From NCBI GenBank assembly GCA_964023275.1, contig OZ029921.1:9043306-9107305 (forward strand): a DNA stretch of 64,000 bases, given 5' to 3'. Source of the DNA: Norana najaformis. Taxonomy: Eukaryota; Annelida; Clitellata; Crassiclitellata; Hormogastridae. Position numbers and translations under genes: made by a program. The notes under the pieces are model-generated. The model was given only the letters and a program-made list of their open reading frames with translations. It searched no databases and had not been told where the DNA came from. Of the stretch, positions 32,871 through 44,774 are shown piece by piece (position 1 is the stretch's first letter; each line of letters starts with the position of its first letter).

Positions 32871-35169
32871 CCCAGAAGCTCGAGTATCACTGACATGCAA
32901 GATGTTGTTGACAAAAATATCATTGGATTTCTTAGAACGATAAAACATTGAAAGTAATTTCCATGGCAAGTGTTGGTCCTAGTGTGAAGCATCCTACAGG
33001 ATGATTAAAGCAACTGTCATCAAGCCATACTCAATCTTCAGATGAGAGAAAGGATTTCATTCAGATCCCAGAGGAATCTTTGCTGCCAGATCTGAATGGT
33101 TCAGGCACATGCTCTTTGATCCCATTAGTGGTGCACTGAACCACTAAATGAACACCTGGGCTCCTTCTGATAACTTGGGTTGGGGTCTCTTTTCTGTTTC
33201 CATATGCAGATCCTCCACCCTCCACCACTGGCGCTGCATCAAATTGAACAAATTGCAAAAATAGTCAGAACAAATTCCTAGGATGTTGGCTTAGAAGTAA
33301 AGCCGCAGCCCGGTTGATGACCTATTTCTTTAATATGCGTTATGCAGCTTGGAATAGAGAGCAATTTCAAGACAATTAGAATCGAGCACGCCAGGAAGCC
33401 ACTTGAGGCCAATGACGTTTCAAGGATGTTGACGCAGTTGCTGCAGTCTTCTTCTTATATTGGCTACAAGTAATTACGATCACTGCTTAACCTGTAACTG
33501 GTTTGGATTCACCATTAAGCATGCAAGAGTATTATTACCCTAGCAGTTATTTTTCGTCAAAGCTGTTATTTCTCCACTGCATCTTAAATAAATATATTTC
33601 CAGCATCAATCACATGGTGAATTTGATCCATCTGAAGTAGGAATTGATAGCATCTCAACAGGACATGGTGAGATGTGTTCTTTGTGAATGAACTGTCACA
33701 AACACCGAACATTTGTATGCAACTGAAGAAATCCCGTGCAATAGGGGAGACAAAAAATTGACAAATAGAGACAATGACATGATCAAACTTCAAGATTCAT
33801 ATCCAGATGAAGTGTTGGACCCATTACCCATTCTGATCTCTGGTTTCTTTGTGTGTTAGTGAAAGCGAGAAAAGTGGTAGAATCAAAGCCAAGGAGTAGC
33901 TGGGTGCTCAGGTCATTCATTAAACAATGTTGTCAATTGTGCTGTAGCTACAACAACAGCAAGTTCAAAAACAACTCCCCCAAAGGAGCAGACACAATGA
34001 AGACAACAGTGGTAGCATCAATAACAACAGCTGCCCTAACAACGACAGCAGTCAAGTCTGTCTAACATTAGACACTTCATCTGTGCCAGGATCTCTGCAT
34101 AAACCTGAACAAGAAAGGGAAAGCCATTAAATATTAGTTATTTGAGCATTGACACCAGAGGTAGCCAAGGACACTAGTTTATCTGAGGGTGATTCTGCTC
34201 TCTCAGTTTACTCTTCAAGCTTACTAAAAATATCTCTAGCTATAGTCGTGCTATGTGGTGAGATCAAATAATGCATAATGTATCACTAAATTTGATGTTT
34301 AATGTTTAAGCGATAGTTCTGTCGTCAAAAATACACTGCCAGTTGTGCTTATAGATTTTTGCCTATTAAAACGTTTGCTTATAAATTCCAAAAGTCTATA
34401 AAAAGCTATGTTGGATGATAAACTTAAACTTTCAAACTCTAATCTTTCCAAGGCATAAGATTTCGTTTGCTTTTAACATGCATTCTAGTAGAAATGTTTC
34501 TTTGATGAATGGACAATAGGATTTTGCGATCACTGAGCACATAACTGCTCTTATTGAATCTGTGCTAGCTTTATTGATCGAAGTGAAGACTCAACACTAC
34601 TTAGGAAATTGATGACCTCAGTCGACAAACAGGCTCTTCATGAATTTTGCCTCTGACTGCATTGCATTTATTAGGGAAACATGTGACTAAACATAGGCAT
34701 AGCTATTTGAACTTATTTAGGGCTTAAGGTGCTCAATGACTTCTTACTGAAGCTTTTAGTAAGCATAATGGAATTATCTAAATAATAATTAATATTAATT
34801 ATTAAGTATAAATAATTAAAAATACTTTAGTAAGTGTTGTGGGCTTTAAATCAGATTGTGAACATCTAGGAGTTTGAGACCATTGTTCCACTGAGGGCTA
34901 CATGATCAAAGAATCAGTCAATGCTCAGTTTAAAGAATGTTTTTTCTAATGAAAACTGTGCATGTTAATACTTTGTAGCAGAAGGAAGGTGATCATAATG
35001 ATGATGGTGATCGATATTTAATCCTCTGTTGGTGGTTATCAAGTTTTTATGATTCTGCATCCATACTTGATGCTGGTTGACACAGATGCAATAGAGCAAT
35101 CACTTTTGGCATCTGTTTGCCTAATATAAGTTTAAGCGGCTTTCTCGAGGAGGCAGCTATTGCTGTTAG
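32871..35169. other. non-coding stretch
   Basis: Several 65-70 codon frames on both strands (33061-33258 minus, 33584-33793 minus, 33853-34065 plus) have no recognisable motif. CAA/CAG-rich sequence at 33945-34050 gives Thr/Asn-rich frames. No paired repeat ends seen. Confidence 0.45.
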
Positions 35170-35590
35170 CCATAAGGGCAGTTCTGGTAGCAGTAAGTTT
35201 GTTTCAAGTACTTCAAGTACAAGTGCTCATGTACCTATGTAGAAAATATAAGTACTTAGTAGTAAGTGCAAGTACTTCAGTGCCAATGACAAGTAAAGTT
35301 AGAAGTGCAGTCACTATAAACAACAGTTTCACCCAGATTTTGCCCCATTTTTGATTGATGATTTCTTCCTCCAATACAGAATGAAAAACTACATGCTGAC
35401 AGATTAATTGCACCTGTTTACTCTGAACTATGCCTAGACAGGCTAAAACTCAAAATTGTACTTATACAGCAATATACAAATTTCGATTTTTTTCAATTCT
35501 GCAAGTAACCAGTACAAGTACTTGGGTTGCAACCACAAGTACATGATAACAGTACTTAAGTAAATGATTAAGTACATGTATCAGGCACTA
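35170..35590. mobile_element. degenerate AGTACTT-rich element (hAT-MITE-like)
   Basis: The two ends carry many copies of aagtacttcaagtacaagtg-like words, in opposite orientation, around a plain AT-rich core. This resembles the subterminal repeats of the hAT-like elements at 44775-46898. No CAGTGTTG terminus or 8-bp duplication is evident, so the ends are eroded. Confidence 0.4.
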
Positions 35591-35694
35591 TATGCCTAGT
35601 TTCAACACAATTTATGCCTGTGATTGCTTTCTGGGTAGACTACTTCCCTGCCAGCATGGCCATAAACATTTGATGGCACCCACCTGGACCCTAT

Positions 35695-35990
35695 TTCGGT
35701 CCCATATGGGAATGTGGGTCCAAATTGAGCCACATATTCCTTACATTGGGCTCTAGGTGTGTGAGTGAGCCCGCCACTGATGACTCTTCTAGTTATCTCC
35801 ACATTGTTTCGCTTGCTGACTTTCTGTTCTTAATGGCATTTAATATCATTTATGCTAATATATGCGATTGACACCAACAGGCACTGAGCCCACGGACGAT
35901 GATGATGATGATGATGATGATGATGCTAATATAGGTAGCACTTTTGTGAGGTACTTAAAAGGTGCTATATCAAATGTTTAGAACTAAGTA
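35695..35990 (+). mobile_element. SINE-like repeat (family 2), copy b, with GAT insertion
   Basis: Shares gagcccgccactgatgact then cttctagttatctcc and the 3' end gtgaggtacttaaaaggtg then ctatatcaaatg with copies at 20797 and 55140. A (GAT)n array (35897-35925) sits inside the 3' half, splitting the gctaata...gcac block. It may start further 5' than the other copies (ggtcccatatgggaatgtgg). Confidence 0.6.
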
Positions 35991-36870
35991 ACATATGGCG
36001 TGCCAGCAGAGAATTTTTGGATGCCAAAGTGATTTGATTTTTTTGGGTAGTTAATTTTTAGCCAGATTTCATTATTTCCATTTGCCTCATTATGTCATTT
36101 CAATGACACAGTTAACTGGAACTTTTGGTCACAGTTGCAACCACCCCAGTCCTTCAGTTGATTGAAATAAGTTTAGGGAGTAACTAGTGAACAATGTGAT
36201 GAGGTGGCTTCAGCATAATTTAGATGTATGACATATACTCATTTTTGCATGCACTGATCAAAACTGATAAAAACATTCTCGATAATTCTGCTGTCGCTTT
36301 GTGGCATAAGCTTGTCACAGTTTATCCATTTCTCTTTTCCAAATTTTGACAAACTTTGCATATTTTTACTCTATCTGGGCTGGACACAAAATTTGTAATA
36401 AGCCAAAGATTTATGGTTCATAGGAGGATATAACATGTCGCTCACATTGACAGCTGACTGTATTAGACATCTGAAAAGGATAAAGCGATGAAATACAGAT
36501 ACTATCGTATGTCGCAACAGATTAATTTCTCGGCACAAATATCGAGTTGCTATGAAATCAACAGAAAGCCAATCCATTGTTTGAAAAACATTTTAATTTC
36601 AGTAAAAAATGAGAAATGAACATTTGCCAGTATGTTACATGTACACTGATGTTAGAAAAACCCAAGGTGAAGAAAGTATTATAGGTTGCGTGTCTTAGAT
36701 ACAGGCCATGAAAGAGAAGTTGCAGTGTCATAAAAGTTATGGCTTTTGCAAGTTATGATTCAGGTCATCTCTTGAAATAGTTCCACACTGTGCATGTTTC
36801 ACTGTGATGTGGCTGCCATTCAGACTGTTTGCTCGTATTTGAAAACCCATAATTTCTTGGTCGAATTTTG
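35991..36870. other. non-coding stretch
   Basis: AT-rich, no gene or repeat family recognised. Confidence 0.45.
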
Positions 36871-36879
36871 TGGCAGTAG

Positions 36880-37165
36880 CCTATATTCGTGAATGAAGAA
36901 CCAGCCACACAGTAAAGCACCCAGTGGGAAGCATTTGAAAGGGAGGAACAATCAGCCTATCACGTGAGGCGGGACGGAGAGATCAGCTCCCCTGAGGAGC
37001 GTCCAGCATAAGATCATAGCTCTCTAAGATAGACTGTTTGTCAGTGAATCGGACCGTTATGTGTGAGCAGAGGAATCTTGTCTCTAATCCTCGTTTGGAC
37101 AGAGATTCAGTCAGCCGTGTGATAAATCCTGGAGATCCGGTCGATCATCCAAGAAGTGGCTTTTG
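36880..37165. other. unassigned GC-richer island
   Basis: GC-richer than its AT-rich neighbours, non-repetitive, and with two adjacent short protein-like open stretches on the plus strand (containing EREEQSAYHVRRDGEISSP near 36935-36992, and RLDRDSVSRVINPGDPVDHP near 37090-37150). Neither has convincing splice sites, and they are in different frames. It could be an exon, a non-coding RNA exon or a conserved regulatory sequence. Confidence 0.25.
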
Positions 37166-37725
37166 AAATACATATTGCCATTGTGGAAATGTAAAAATAC
37201 TTCCTGTGGCAAGATCATTTGATTTACTACCTAAGCATGCATCCCATGGTGGAACGGTGGGTAGGATCTTCAACTGACCGGCTACAAATAATATGTTCAG
37301 TTGTAGCTGTTGAAAAAATTCAAATTTATAAATTCTAATAAGTTTCAAAATCTGACAAGTCAGGTACTCAGGGTAGACTGCAATGGAAAAGCACACTGAA
37401 AATAAACATTCGAGACAGTGACAGGTAAGGTCAGATTCTGGCAGAACTAGTGGATGCTGGCAGAAAATGCCAAACTTTAGACCATGAGGCAGAGTTGAGC
37501 GCCAATCTATGACTATGGCCTGCTGTTGACATTAGTGTTAAAGGTGTGGAATGACTGATCGAAACTCCTGAGATTTTGTATTATTCATTTTTGTAATATA
37601 GCTCGATAAAAAAAACAGATTCTATTGTTCTACTGATTCGGCCCTCAGTTCTCAGTTTTACCTTTTGCATCTTCCTTTGTGACATTTTTGTTTTTTGCCA
37701 TTTTCAGTTATATCTTTTATCCTTC

Positions 37726-37850
37726 AATCATAATCATAGACTCGATATTTCTACAGCTTCCAATAAAAACTAAGTTGTGAGAGCCAGCTAATTCACAGGT
37801 GCTCACTCAAAACAAAATCGATAGACAGGCAAGGTCAGATTCGGTTCCAG
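37726..37850 (-). mobile_element. LINE 3' end, acgatt-tail family (minus), inverted pair with next
   Basis: On the plus strand: the tail aatcataatcatagactcg, then gatatttctacagcttcc and aaaacaaaatcgatagacag. It is cut short at ggttccaggcc, where an oppositely oriented copy of the same family begins at once. Confidence 0.75.
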
Positions 37851-38214
37851 GCCCCACCACTCTGGAATAAACTCCTCCCAGAACTGCAACAGTTTTCTGA
37901 CCCATCATACAAACTCACCAATGCTCCACCGCTTGCAATTTCTGCTTCGGCCTTTCATTCCAAACTGAAAACATTCCTCTTCCACAGATCCTATCCTGAC
38001 ACCCCTTCTTCCTTTTCTCTCTCTCTGCTCTCTAGCCCCAAACATCACCTACCATAGCTGCCACTCTGTCTCTCTGCCTGACTCTTGGATCTTGACCTGG
38101 AACCGAACCCTTTTGCCTATCGATTTTTTTTTGACTGAGCGCCTGTGAATAAGCTGGTCTCCGCGGCGCGGCTTTCGTTGGGCGCTGTAGAATTCTTGGA
38201 ATTACGATTACGAT
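37851..38214 (+). mobile_element. LINE 3' end with RT C-terminal coding, acgatt-tail family
   Basis: The longest copy of the family. It starts in coding for PLWNKLLPELQQF-like sequence (cactctggaataaactcc), then SDPSYKLTNAPPLAISASAF-like and KLKTFLFHRSYPDTP-like blocks. The 3' UTR follows (ttggatcttgacctggaacc ... gctttcgttgggcgctgtag) and ends attacgattacgatc. The UTR is the inverted complement of 37726-37850, giving arms of about 120 bp separated by about 240 bp. Confidence 0.8.
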
Positions 38215-38640
38215 CAGATGGTCAAGCAGGTAGACAATCAGAACAGCTGTGGTGGATGGTGTTTAGAATTGGAGCGGCAAGATAGATAAGGGGTAGATGA
38301 GGAATCAGGATCGGTTGTATGGAAGAGGAGTGTTCAGTTTTGAGTGAAAGATCTGCGCTGAGATTGCAAGAGGTGCAGTGTTGGTGAGTACACAGGATGG
38401 ATCAGATAAGTTTGTTCCAGAGGGGTGACAGCTATGGCTCTGGAGCAATTTCCAAATTTTAAGAATGAGGCAATGGAAGGCAAAAGAGTAGCAGGTTAAG
38501 TGGAGTGGTTGGATTATAAATAACTCATGAAGATCAGAGGATTGGGAGGATTGAAGTGTACTGTAGGTAAGTGATATGACTTTGTACTGTATTCGTTTAA
38601 GCCAATAAATGATTTTAGAACAAGAGTGATGGGATGGTGT
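38215..38640. other. non-coding stretch
   Basis: GA-rich unique sequence, no gene. Confidence 0.45.
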
Positions 38641-38654
38641 TTGGGATTAATATT

Positions 38655-38688
<34 letters not shown>

Positions 38689-38820
38689 CATATATATTTA
38701 TATACATATATATTATATATATATATATTGATGTGATGGTGTTTGGGGTTATATATATAATATAGATTATGGATATTATTTATATATAACCCCTAAGTCC
38801 TTCATATCAAATATATATAT
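38626..38820. repeat. (AT)n-rich array between duplicated flanks
   Basis: Long tatatata runs with short interruptions. The phrase gtgatgggatggtgtttggg at about 38627 recurs as gatgtgatggtgtttggggt at about 38730, so a flank-plus-AT unit of about 100 bp has been duplicated. Confidence 0.8.
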
Positions 38821-39154
38821 GTGTGGTGTCTATCTTTTTTATTCTGCTTAATTACCACCTTGATTTCAACGCTTTTCATCAGTTTTGATTTGACCTGGGC
38901 TGTTGGTTTCATATTTATCCAGCCATTAGCATTCAGTGACGTAAGCACATTTATACCACCCCAGATGGAATCCGTTGCAACATTCAGAAAGGACGCTGGT
39001 ATTTCAGGAGTAATTCTATCAGATTAGGCAGATTATCTGCTGTTAAACCATACTCTGAGCTTAAAATCTATTTCTAAGCAATCAGAAATAGGCTTCCATC
39101 ACTTAATGCGGCTTACTGTAAAGACATTTCTTTTCTGTTTTTATTCATCATATA

Positions 39155-39212
39155 TATGTGCTGCAGATAGAAAGAGGGAGGTAGAGACAGAGAGATAGAA
39201 AGAGAGAGGTTT
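39155..39212. repeat. (GA)n purine tract
   Basis: agaaagagggaggtagagac followed by agagagatagaaagagag. Confidence 0.8.
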
Positions 39213-40911
39213 GTTCCAGTATGGCGCCAGCAGTTGCATAAATTTAGGTCTTGTTTCCATTGTTTTTGTTGTCCTGTTATTGTCATTTGTCTGATGTTCT
39301 TCATCTACAAGCATCACTGGGCAGCAATGGCCATTGTTTGGTCATCTGCAGATAATAGTTGTGTTCTCATAGACTTGTAAATGTAAATGTAAATCTCTGC
39401 AATTTCTCAGCACTACACAAAAAGCCGCATCAGGGAGACGGGCTTATTTGCCGGTGCTACATCAAATCAAGTCTGATATGGTGAAAATCATTGGTTATGT
39501 TGGTCATGTGATGGTACAGGAGCAGAAGCAGGATAGGATAGCTTGAAAAGTTTGGTTCTCAGTCTTTTCTACTTTAATTCCTTGTGTTCCACAACCCCTT
39601 TGTGTGAATACGATGTTTTTGCTATTGAAACAGTTGATCCTTTCAGTCACTGAGTTTGACCCGACCCGGTTTATTTGAATCTGGCTCAGTTTTCACAGTT
39701 TCACTTCAGAAGCAAACGAAATATTGCTGTTGATGCTTGTTTTGATTGCTTTTAGTCACGCTTGGGTTAATGCAAATTGTAATTTTATTCAGTCGTAATT
39801 AATGGTTTGATGTTTGAGAGTCTGACTTTAACTGACTTGAGGCTGTTGTTATAGCTAACATGCATGTCTTCCACTGCCATAATAAATGTACAGGTAGTAG
39901 TGATGTGCAGCTCAACAAACCAATGAACATGGTTGAAAAGCAAGATAAAAGTATTTGTAATTTATTGTAAATGTAAATGAACCAGAATGAGGAAGGTGTA
40001 ATTGTAATTGCAGTTGAATAAATATGAAAGTATTTGAAATTTTTTTGATTTTCTTATACAGTAATTGGCCTAAGCCTCCTTTTAGTGTATTTTCGTGAAA
40101 TAGGTAGAATAATGTGGTGAAATAAAATTAATTATAATGGGTATGTATTTGTGCGTATCTTTGCACTTAATTAATGCCTTTTAATCTTCAAAGGTTGTAA
40201 AATGTGGCTATCTAACGTATCCCAAAATTATGCTTAATGAACTGGTAAGCAGGAAATGTTTTTAAAGCTGTTTCTGGCAGGAGAATTCAGATTTTCTGTG
40301 AAAGATTGTTGCATAATAAAAACAACAGTAATAGAATATTATATTGTAAGTAAACGTATGCAAGACATCAGTCTGTGGCTGAATTTGGACAGAGTCATAG
40401 TTCAGGGATTGATAAAGGCAGCTTCCTTCAAAGGCTCCAGAGATACAACTGAGTTGATGGATATTGTTCACATATCTTGGAAGGCAGACAATGCGCCAAT
40501 GAGCACTTTAATCTGTACCTCTGAAGGCAGAAAAAGAAACCAAATGTCATTACATTGCTACAACAAATGTGAAAATTTTCATTAATATTACTAACAGAAT
40601 TTGATTTATTGAGAATGCCGAGCTGAGAAGCACAAGCTCAATGTTTATCAAACTCACACTACAAAAAGGAGAAAGAAAATCCTATTCTGTTGAGCTAGCT
40701 GTCAAAAGCCAGCACTTTTTAACTATAATATAAGTCCCATCTACACAGATGAAACGTTTCATTGGATAGCCAGTTCGTTTACACTGTGTTGCAAGTAAAC
40801 TGTCAGGTGGTGCTTCCCACCTTGAAATTATTAGATACTGCTATCTCGCTCATGACAGACGCCTATGGTGTGCAGAAATCAAGTTGAAAACCAAGCTCAG
40901 ACTATTTGCGT
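39213..40911. other. non-coding stretch
   Basis: (AAATGT)n remnants at 39378-39396, probably a retroelement tail. The 109-codon plus-strand frame at 40256-40585 is unrecognised and has a 69-codon frame antisense to it. Confidence 0.4.
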
Positions 40912-41015
40912 GTATGTATGTATGTATGTATGTATATATGTATGCACTTATGTTTGTATGGATTTATCCAGCTGTTTACATGGCACCTTTTTGAGAACTG
41001 CACAGAGTTGCTAAA
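40912..41015 (-). repeat. (ATGT)n microsatellite plus LINE 3'-tail fragment
   Basis: tgtatgtatgtatgtatgt (40912-40940), then ccagctgtttacatggcacc and tttttgagaactgc (40965-41010). Same arrangement as 2024-2150. Confidence 0.65.
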
Positions 41016-41974
41016 ACTTCATCAACATCAGTTTTGGGATTGTTGAAATGTGCACTACTTCCTGGCAAGTTAAGTTCTCCTCTCAAATCCCACAGAGGAA
41101 CATCTGGATACCAAGATTTTTTACTTGAAAGTTGAATGACTTGCTGACTTGGCTCTACTGGTTTTATTTTCAAGAGAGGAAAGGAAGTCTCTGAAAACCG
41201 TTAACTGTTTTTTGGTCTGTATACTCAGCTTGAGTGCTGGGCCAGAATGCATAATGAGGAATTATGCCAGAAAATTTACAAAGGAAGTAAGATAGATTGA
41301 CAAGAAGGAATTGAGAGGCATTTGAGGAAAATTAGAAGAACCTTATGATATTACAGGTGGATATGCAGTGTCGTGAAACAAAACTGAGATGGATGCTTGG
41401 TTTCTAGCTTTGCTGTATCGGTTCTGGTTGCCACTGGAGTGAACTGTACATTGCCTCAATGAAACTATACGTGAGACATTCTTGTTAATCTCATTATTCA
41501 TTGTTGGAATTGAATTTCATACACGATGAAGTGTCACAAAATTTAGAAAGAAAATGACGCAGAAATACATGTATATGAGAAAGTTAAACCAAACGAAACC
41601 ATGATGCAGATCTTGGGCCTGTGGTCGCAGATCTAGGCATAGTAATGTAGAGTAACCAGAAGGAAGTCTTTCAGAAGTGATCGATTTGTGACTGACGTCA
41701 TTGAAGCATGCAGTCATCTTCAGTCATTGTGGCCAACAGACGTCATCTGTTGGTTATGTCTTTGTGGACATCATCCGACGATTGCTTACTTAGAGGTTGT
41801 CCGTATTAGGACACCACATATTAAGAATTGGCCATTAGAGAGCGTTGCTGGGCAATATGTTACTATTTGCGGGAATGAAGGCAAATGATGTAAGAGAGTC
41901 AGAGGGAGGCAGTCAGCAAAAGGGACCCCTATAATCAGCATACATGTTCATAGGCCCATGACAGAGCCATATTT
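41016..41974. other. non-coding stretch
   Basis: No recognised feature; frames are 66 codons or less. Confidence 0.45.
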
Positions 41975-42112
41975 TATTGGTAAATGTAAATGTACATGTT
42001 TTCTGCAGCAACCATATGGCCTTAACCCTGCTTATTTTTCAGTGAATTTATTTGGTGAGATCCTTCACCACTGCTGCCTGTTTAAGGTTCCCATGTATGG
42101 ATCATGATAGCC
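41975..42112 (-). mobile_element. SINE-like repeat (family 3), minus
   Basis: Plus strand: ggtaaatgtaaatgtacatg tail, then caaccatatggccttaaccc, gaatttatttggtgagatcc and caccactgctgcctg. Reverse complement of the 3' part of the copy at 17521-17618. A second, partial copy lies in plus orientation at 42724-42790. Confidence 0.6.
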
Positions 42113-42654
42113 GGAAATTAAAATCTCATAAATCTAGTCATTGTTGGTATGTAATCCAGCTTCCTCATGCCCAGAGGCATCTTTGGTGTATGCTTTAACC
42201 AATGTTACTATCCAGGCTAGCAAATACTTCAAACTTCAAAGTCATTATTTTTACCCAAGTATGAAATCTCGCCCACACATGAATGATTTTATAATGTAAG
42301 CAAATTGCAAAATTCGTGGTGCCAACTAGACAGTCTACTGAACCCCATGCATACTGTATTGCAATCCCTGGCTGATTTGGGGAGGGGCCTTATGGACCAC
42401 ACCCTCCCACAATTTCCCAAAATTAGCGGCCTCAAGTTTCCCTTAATTGTTTGAAGCCCGAACCCGCGTATCAGTTTGCTCCATACATTCACATCCTGTT
42501 CAGCCCTCTACTATTACATTGCTATTGTTCTTGTCTAAACTTGCTCATATGATGTCAACAACCTAACTGTTAATGTCATTTTCCTATTGTTTTATAAAAT
42601 TTTTATTAATTTTACTATTTAAATTATAACTACATTTAGAAATACTGTTACTAT
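42113..42654. other. non-coding stretch
   Basis: No recognised feature. Confidence 0.4.
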
Positions 42655-42790
42655 TAATGCTTCTGTTACCGTTATTGTTACCGTTATTGTTGCCTTTATC
42701 GTCATTGTAACTGTTACCGTTATGGCATGGCACCCATTCAGATGAGCAGTGGTGGCGAAGGATCTCACCCGATCAATTCACTGACACTTC
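42655..42790 (+). repeat. (TTACCGTTATTG)n tract plus partial family-3 repeat
   Basis: Four or so degenerate 12-bp units (gttaccgttattgttaccgt) at 42663-42723 run straight into ggcatggcacccattcagat and gcgaaggatctcacccgatc, the 5' part of the family-3 3' module. The 12-bp units may be the end of an oppositely oriented tail. Confidence 0.55.
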
Positions 42791-43164
42791 CAATTCAAGA
42801 GTTACAAGAGAAAAAGTTGGTTCTGAGATGACAGTGATGATTTCTATCATTATTAAGGGCTCGTTTTCCAACAGATAATTAATAATTATTATATTAATTA
42901 TTAATAACAACAGTAACGATTAGTGATAATAATAGCAAGATACAATGATCGTCCTTCACATTTTGACCCCGATCTAATTTTTCATTTACTTATGGATCAT
43001 TTGGATTAAATAATAACTCCACAACAATTGTAAAATATTTCCCTTTTTCACATGAATGATGTGATACTATATATTTATATGTGACAACATGTGAAATTTT
43101 CTAGATTTAGCATTTATTTTCTACATACAGAAGGAGGGCCTACCAAGAGAAGATTAGTGGTTCC

Positions 43165-43330
43165 CTGATCGTAATTGCAAACTCGAGATTTCTGCAGTGC
43201 CCAATGAAAGCTAAGTTGCGGGAACCAGCTTATTCACAGGTGCTCAGTCAAAACAAAATCAATAGGCGAGAAGGGTTCGGTTCCAGGTCAAGATCCAAGA
43301 GTCAGGCACGCAGGCATTCAGATAGCTACG
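43165..43330 (-). mobile_element. LINE 3' end, acgatt-tail family (minus)
   Basis: Plus strand: gatcgtaattgcaaactcg tail, tgcagtgcccaatgaaagct, cttattcacaggtgctcagt, then ggttcggttccaggtcaag and agtcaggca. 5'-truncated copy. Confidence 0.75.
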
Positions 43331-43979
43331 GTGGTGTTTGGAATTGTATGTGTATCATTCAGACCATAGGGTGTTTTGCATTTGAGAGTTTAACCTTTTA
43401 AACTTTGTGGCATTTAATTAGGCAAATGCTGTTTGTGCATTGAGTCTTTCAACTGCCGCTGACCCTGTCAGAAGGTCTGTTCATGCCATGTGAATTTAAT
43501 CGTTTGGTGAGAAGTTGTCTTTGCTGTAGATTTCCACCGGTTACTTTATGGCAAGATTAAAATTTGAGCAGCAACTGTGGAACACTGATGCTCTGCAGTG
43601 TAGCATATGTTGTGCGGAACCATGAATGGCCCAGTTACAGGATAGAATATCAGATGAGGAATTTCCGATGCCATACTTGGAAGCTTCTTATTCTTGCTAC
43701 ATCGGTCAATATTTCAATTGCCGGCTGCAGATTGATGGCTATAGTAATTCGGCTCTGACTTGGTCACTTGTGCCTGTCGCGGTCACACTGGCTGCCACAT
43801 TCAGACCCCTGACCCTTGATGCCTTCTGGTGCTGACTGACTGTGCATAAGAAATTGGGTGCACTAATGTCCAAATGCTTTCCAAAGTTCTTTGGCCCTCT
43901 AGTGCCATCTTTGGGGCAGCACTTTCTGGCCTGATGAGTGTGCATGAGAGATATACCACTGCAAAAAACCAGGTACATG

Positions 43980-44215
43980 CATGACAAACACAGACAAAAG
44001 AAAGAAAAAAGAAAGATAGAGAATGAAAGAAAGGAAGAAAGAATGAAGAAAGAAGGGTCAGACAGATAAGAGATATGGAAAGACATACAGAGTGAGAAGA
44101 GAGAGACAGATAGAGAAAAACAGAGGAGAGACATACAGGGATGCAAAGATGCAGATGTAGAGATGTAGACAGAGAGATAAAGAGATAAAGACAGAAAGTG
44201 AGAGAAGAGAAAGGG
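43980..44215. repeat. purine-rich (GAAA/GAGA)n low-complexity tract
   Basis: About 235 bp of gaaagaaaaaagaaagata-like sequence. A 162-codon minus-strand frame across it is Ser/Leu/Phe-rich low complexity and not a gene. Confidence 0.85.
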
Positions 44216-44774
44216 TTCCTGAGTCATCCAGTGATATCTTTATATTGATTTCTCAATTTATTAACTCCGCCACTGCCTTGTTTGGGGGCAGTGCCAGTCC
44301 CAAGCCTGGATAAAGGAGGAGGGTGACGGCAACGGCCTTTGATGCCATAAGCTGTTGTTAAACTGAGGAACTACTACTCTCAATTTATTCGCTCTAAATG
44401 TAGTTAAATATAGATTATGTAGTTTCCCTTTAATAACTAGTTTTAATTTTCGATTTGGCTTTAGTTGCTGTAGTAGCATCTGAGGTGGTAAACTATGCAC
44501 AAGGTAGACTTTCATTGCAAAAGTCACTACATTAATAAAAACAGTGACCAAGAACTTATAATCAACAGAGAGAGAAATATTTTTTTACATTTGTGGGAAC
44601 ATCTGATTACAAATAAAACATTAGTGCATAAAGAAGTTGAGACAGAGAGAGATCTAAAGTGATGTCCTGCATCATTTGACCTCGTTAACATGAAAGATTA
44701 AGCATGACTACATGGTAACTGTGAGGTCTTTTATTCTGCCAACCTGCTGGGAACTCCCTTTAATGACTTGCTGG

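Noticed and set aside
43739-44227. 162-codon minus-strand frame
   Set aside because: Mostly translated from a purine-rich low-complexity tract; composition is Ser/Leu/Phe/Cys repeats with no domain.
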